A DNA stretch of 64,000 nt, taken from Alpinimonas psychrophila. Lineage in GTDB: Bacteria; Actinomycetota; Actinomycetes; Actinomycetales; Microbacteriaceae. The stretch lies in the NCBI RefSeq assembly GCF_014137865.1, contig NZ_JACGWU010000009.1:1-64000 (forward strand), read 5' to 3'. The notes under the pieces are model-generated. The model made no database searches, was not told the DNA's origin, and was given only the letters and a program-made list of their open reading frames with translations. Positions 63,991-64,000 of the stretch are shown here, one piece after another (position 1 is the stretch's first letter; each line of letters starts with the position of its first letter). The position numbers and the translations under genes were made by a program.

Positions 63991-64000
63991 GCCCTCAGCC

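Overview
The window is chromosomal DNA from a high-GC actinobacterium, most likely Microbacteriaceae (Micrococcales). The reasons are the many GTG/TTG starts, a GuaB/GuaB3 pair, HrcA/CIRCE control of groES, DUF3817 next to guaA, the actinobacterial order pcrA..sucC-sucD..PerM-purN-purH, and the ZTP riboswitch on glyA-folD. The family assignment is inference from gene content and order; no 16S or other marker is present. Most of the window is core metabolism: t6A tRNA modification (tsaE-tsaB-rimI-tsaD, 1-2608), chaperonin (groES), purine synthesis (guaB, guaB3, guaA, purN, purH), one-carbon metabolism (purU, glyA, folD), TCA cycle (sucC, sucD, icd), DNA repair (pcrA), and a branched-chain amino-acid-type ABC transporter (15821-22317).

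The most interesting region is 3143-12982. A PAS-PAS-GGDEF-EAL protein and a membrane PAS-GGDEF protein (c-di-GMP hydrolysis and synthesis) sit beside a three-gene operon: a secreted, membrane-anchored BcsB-like protein, a GT-C-type membrane glycosyltransferase, and a processive-type GT2 synthase. The synthase carries an N-terminal domain matching the c-di-GMP-binding MshEN (GspE_N) family where BcsA would have PilZ. I infer a c-di-GMP-gated exopolysaccharide machine in which the effector domain is fused to the synthase and the cyclase is divergently encoded next door.

Two nitrile-metabolism loci are present. At 28827-31990 an aldoxime dehydratase and a nitrilase (aldoxime to nitrile to acid) face a divergent AraC regulator. 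The cassette is wedged between surf1 and DUF3817-guaA, and its last gene runs antisense into surf1. At 60953-62985 a second AraC-nitrilase pair lies tail to tail. From 51423 to 57385 there is a metal and redox cluster: a CsoR-like operator in front of a 38-residue Cys-rich peptide, a TetR regulator, a CPx-type P-ATPase, and an extracytoplasmic flavin electron-transfer set (ferric reductase-like protein, FMN-binding protein, ApbE).

Regulatory sequence is well represented: two CIRCE elements, a ZTP riboswitch, a palindrome shared by the sucC and icd promoters, several rho-independent terminators, and an imperfect direct repeat of the guaB leader that brackets a cation-efflux gene and marks its probable insertion. 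The right end holds a decayed surface-protein fragment (63090-63450) and a gamma-carbonic-anhydrase-like gene. I saw no tRNA or rRNA gene, CRISPR array, transposase or integrase.
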